A stretch of DNA of 64,000 nucleotides from a bacterium (GTDB taxonomy: Bacteria > Krumholzibacteriota > Krumholzibacteriia > LZORAL124-64-63): assembly GCA_016703265.1 (NCBI GenBank), contig JADJCK010000007.1:62001-126000 (forward strand), written 5' to 3'. Shown one piece after another: positions 63,632 through 64,000 of the stretch (position 1 is its first letter; each line of letters opens with the position of its first letter). A program made the position numbers and the translations under genes. The notes beneath the pieces were generated by a model. The model was not told the DNA's origin and searched no databases. It saw only the letters and a list, made by a program, of their open reading frames with translations.

Positions 63632-64000
63632 CGGAACGCCGGCGAACCGGTGATCTCGGCACCCACGATCAGGGTATGGATATCGTGGGTGCCTTCGTAT
63701 GTGTAGACCGATTCGAGATTGGCCATGTGGCGTCCCGGCGAGAACTCGTCGGTGATGCCGGCCGCCCCCAGAATGTCCCTGGCCTTGCGCGCGCAGTCCA
63801 GCGCCATCGCCACATGGGCGCGCTTGGCAAGGGACACCAGCGGCACCTCGTCGATGCCGGCATCCTTGAGCCGGCCCAGCTGCCGGCACATGGCCTGCGC
63901 CTGGGTGATGCCCGTCAGCATCTCGACCAGCTTGTGCTGCACCAGCTGGAACGAGGCGATGGGCTGGCCGAACTGATGGCGCGCCTGTGCATAGCGCAGC
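63628..64000 (-). CDS. Glutaryl-CoA dehydrogenase-like acyl-CoA dehydrogenase, 5' truncated by the window
   Basis: The frame is open to the window end, reading LRYAQARHQFGQPIASFQLV, QHKLVEMLTGITQAQAMCRQ and ARDILGAAGITDEFSPGRHM. NLESVYTYEGTHDIHTLIVG follows, with the catalytic Glu of TYEGT, and then ITGSPAF. The close fit to the last third of glutaryl-CoA dehydrogenases suggests lysine, tryptophan or benzoate-derived glutaryl-CoA breakdown. Only the C-terminal 123 residues are visible. Confidence 0.88.
   Translation of the reverse strand, partial: LRYAQARHQFGQPIASFQLVQHKLVEMLTGITQAQAMCRQLGRLKDAGIDEVPLVSLAKRAHVAMALDCARKARDILGAAGITDEFSPGRHMANLESVYTYEGTHDIHTLIVGAEITGSPAFR

Overview
The window is a high-GC (visually about 68-70 %) bacterial chromosome segment with dense, mostly short-spaced genes. 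There is no phage, insertion sequence, CRISPR array, tRNA or rRNA that I can see. Envelope genes (TonB receptor, OmpA, POTRA-barrel protein, DUF3078, GT2/GT9 LPS-type glycosyltransferases) show a diderm. Several exported proteins end in a FlgD-like/sorting tail with an NPFNP motif, and one of them is a gingipain-type C25 peptidase. Together with a DUF6029-type barrel this points to an FCB-related candidate phylum (Eisenbacteria/Krumholzibacteria-like). That placement is inference from gene content, not a phylogeny.

Layout. 1-4043: two secreted repeat proteins (BNR/YCF48 and LVIVD). 4048-5726 (minus): a radical SAM/SPASM enzyme with its partner lipoprotein. 6016-8759: a zinc-ribbon Ser/Thr kinase with a membrane C-terminus. 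8760-10085: a 1.3-kb tract made almost only of C and G homopolymers, probably a sequencing artefact. 10086-12329 (minus): an SLC12-like transporter. 12465-19900: a complete histidine operon with promoter, His-rich leader peptide (hisL) and attenuator, then hisG, hisC-HAD fusion, hisB, hisH, hisF, hisA-hisI-hisE fusion and hisD. 20029: dodecin. 20361-23471: an operon of a secreted redoxin with an in-frame TGA at its UxxC active site (candidate selenoprotein), a TlpA thioredoxin and a barrel protein. 23952-25955: TonB receptor. 26367-29194: secreted protein, lipid kinase, Ivy lysozyme inhibitor and a membrane protein. 29338-31126 (minus): DUF134 regulator, NifX-like, hotdog and CGGC genes under a promoter whose spacer is a palindrome. 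31213-35129: metalloenzyme, then an Fe-S/redox cassette (bacilliredoxin, A-type carrier, YgfZ-TPR). 35216-37587: cydAB. 37581-40499 (minus): zinc exporter, deaminase, AP-superfamily enzyme, thioredoxin. 40764-42834: sigma-54 activator and a hypothetical. 42849-43926 (minus): RHH protein and SPFH protein. 44142-52516: three large FlgD-tailed exoproteins. 52640-64000: pepT, OPT transporter, YchJ protein, POTRA barrel, oxidoreductase, GT2, GT9, OmpA, DUF3078 and the 3' part of a glutaryl-CoA dehydrogenase-like gene.

A recurring caution: at least seven genes carry single-base frameshifts, several of them in C or G runs (LVIVD gene, radical SAM gene, kinase, hisF, hisD, GT9, the gene at 50811). 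This looks like assembly or read error, so those genes are probably intact in the organism. The TGA in the redoxin is different: the frame is unchanged, the codon sits exactly where the adjacent TlpA paralogue has Cys, the second active-site Cys follows at +3, and a SECIS-like hairpin lies at the right distance. It is the observation most worth following.
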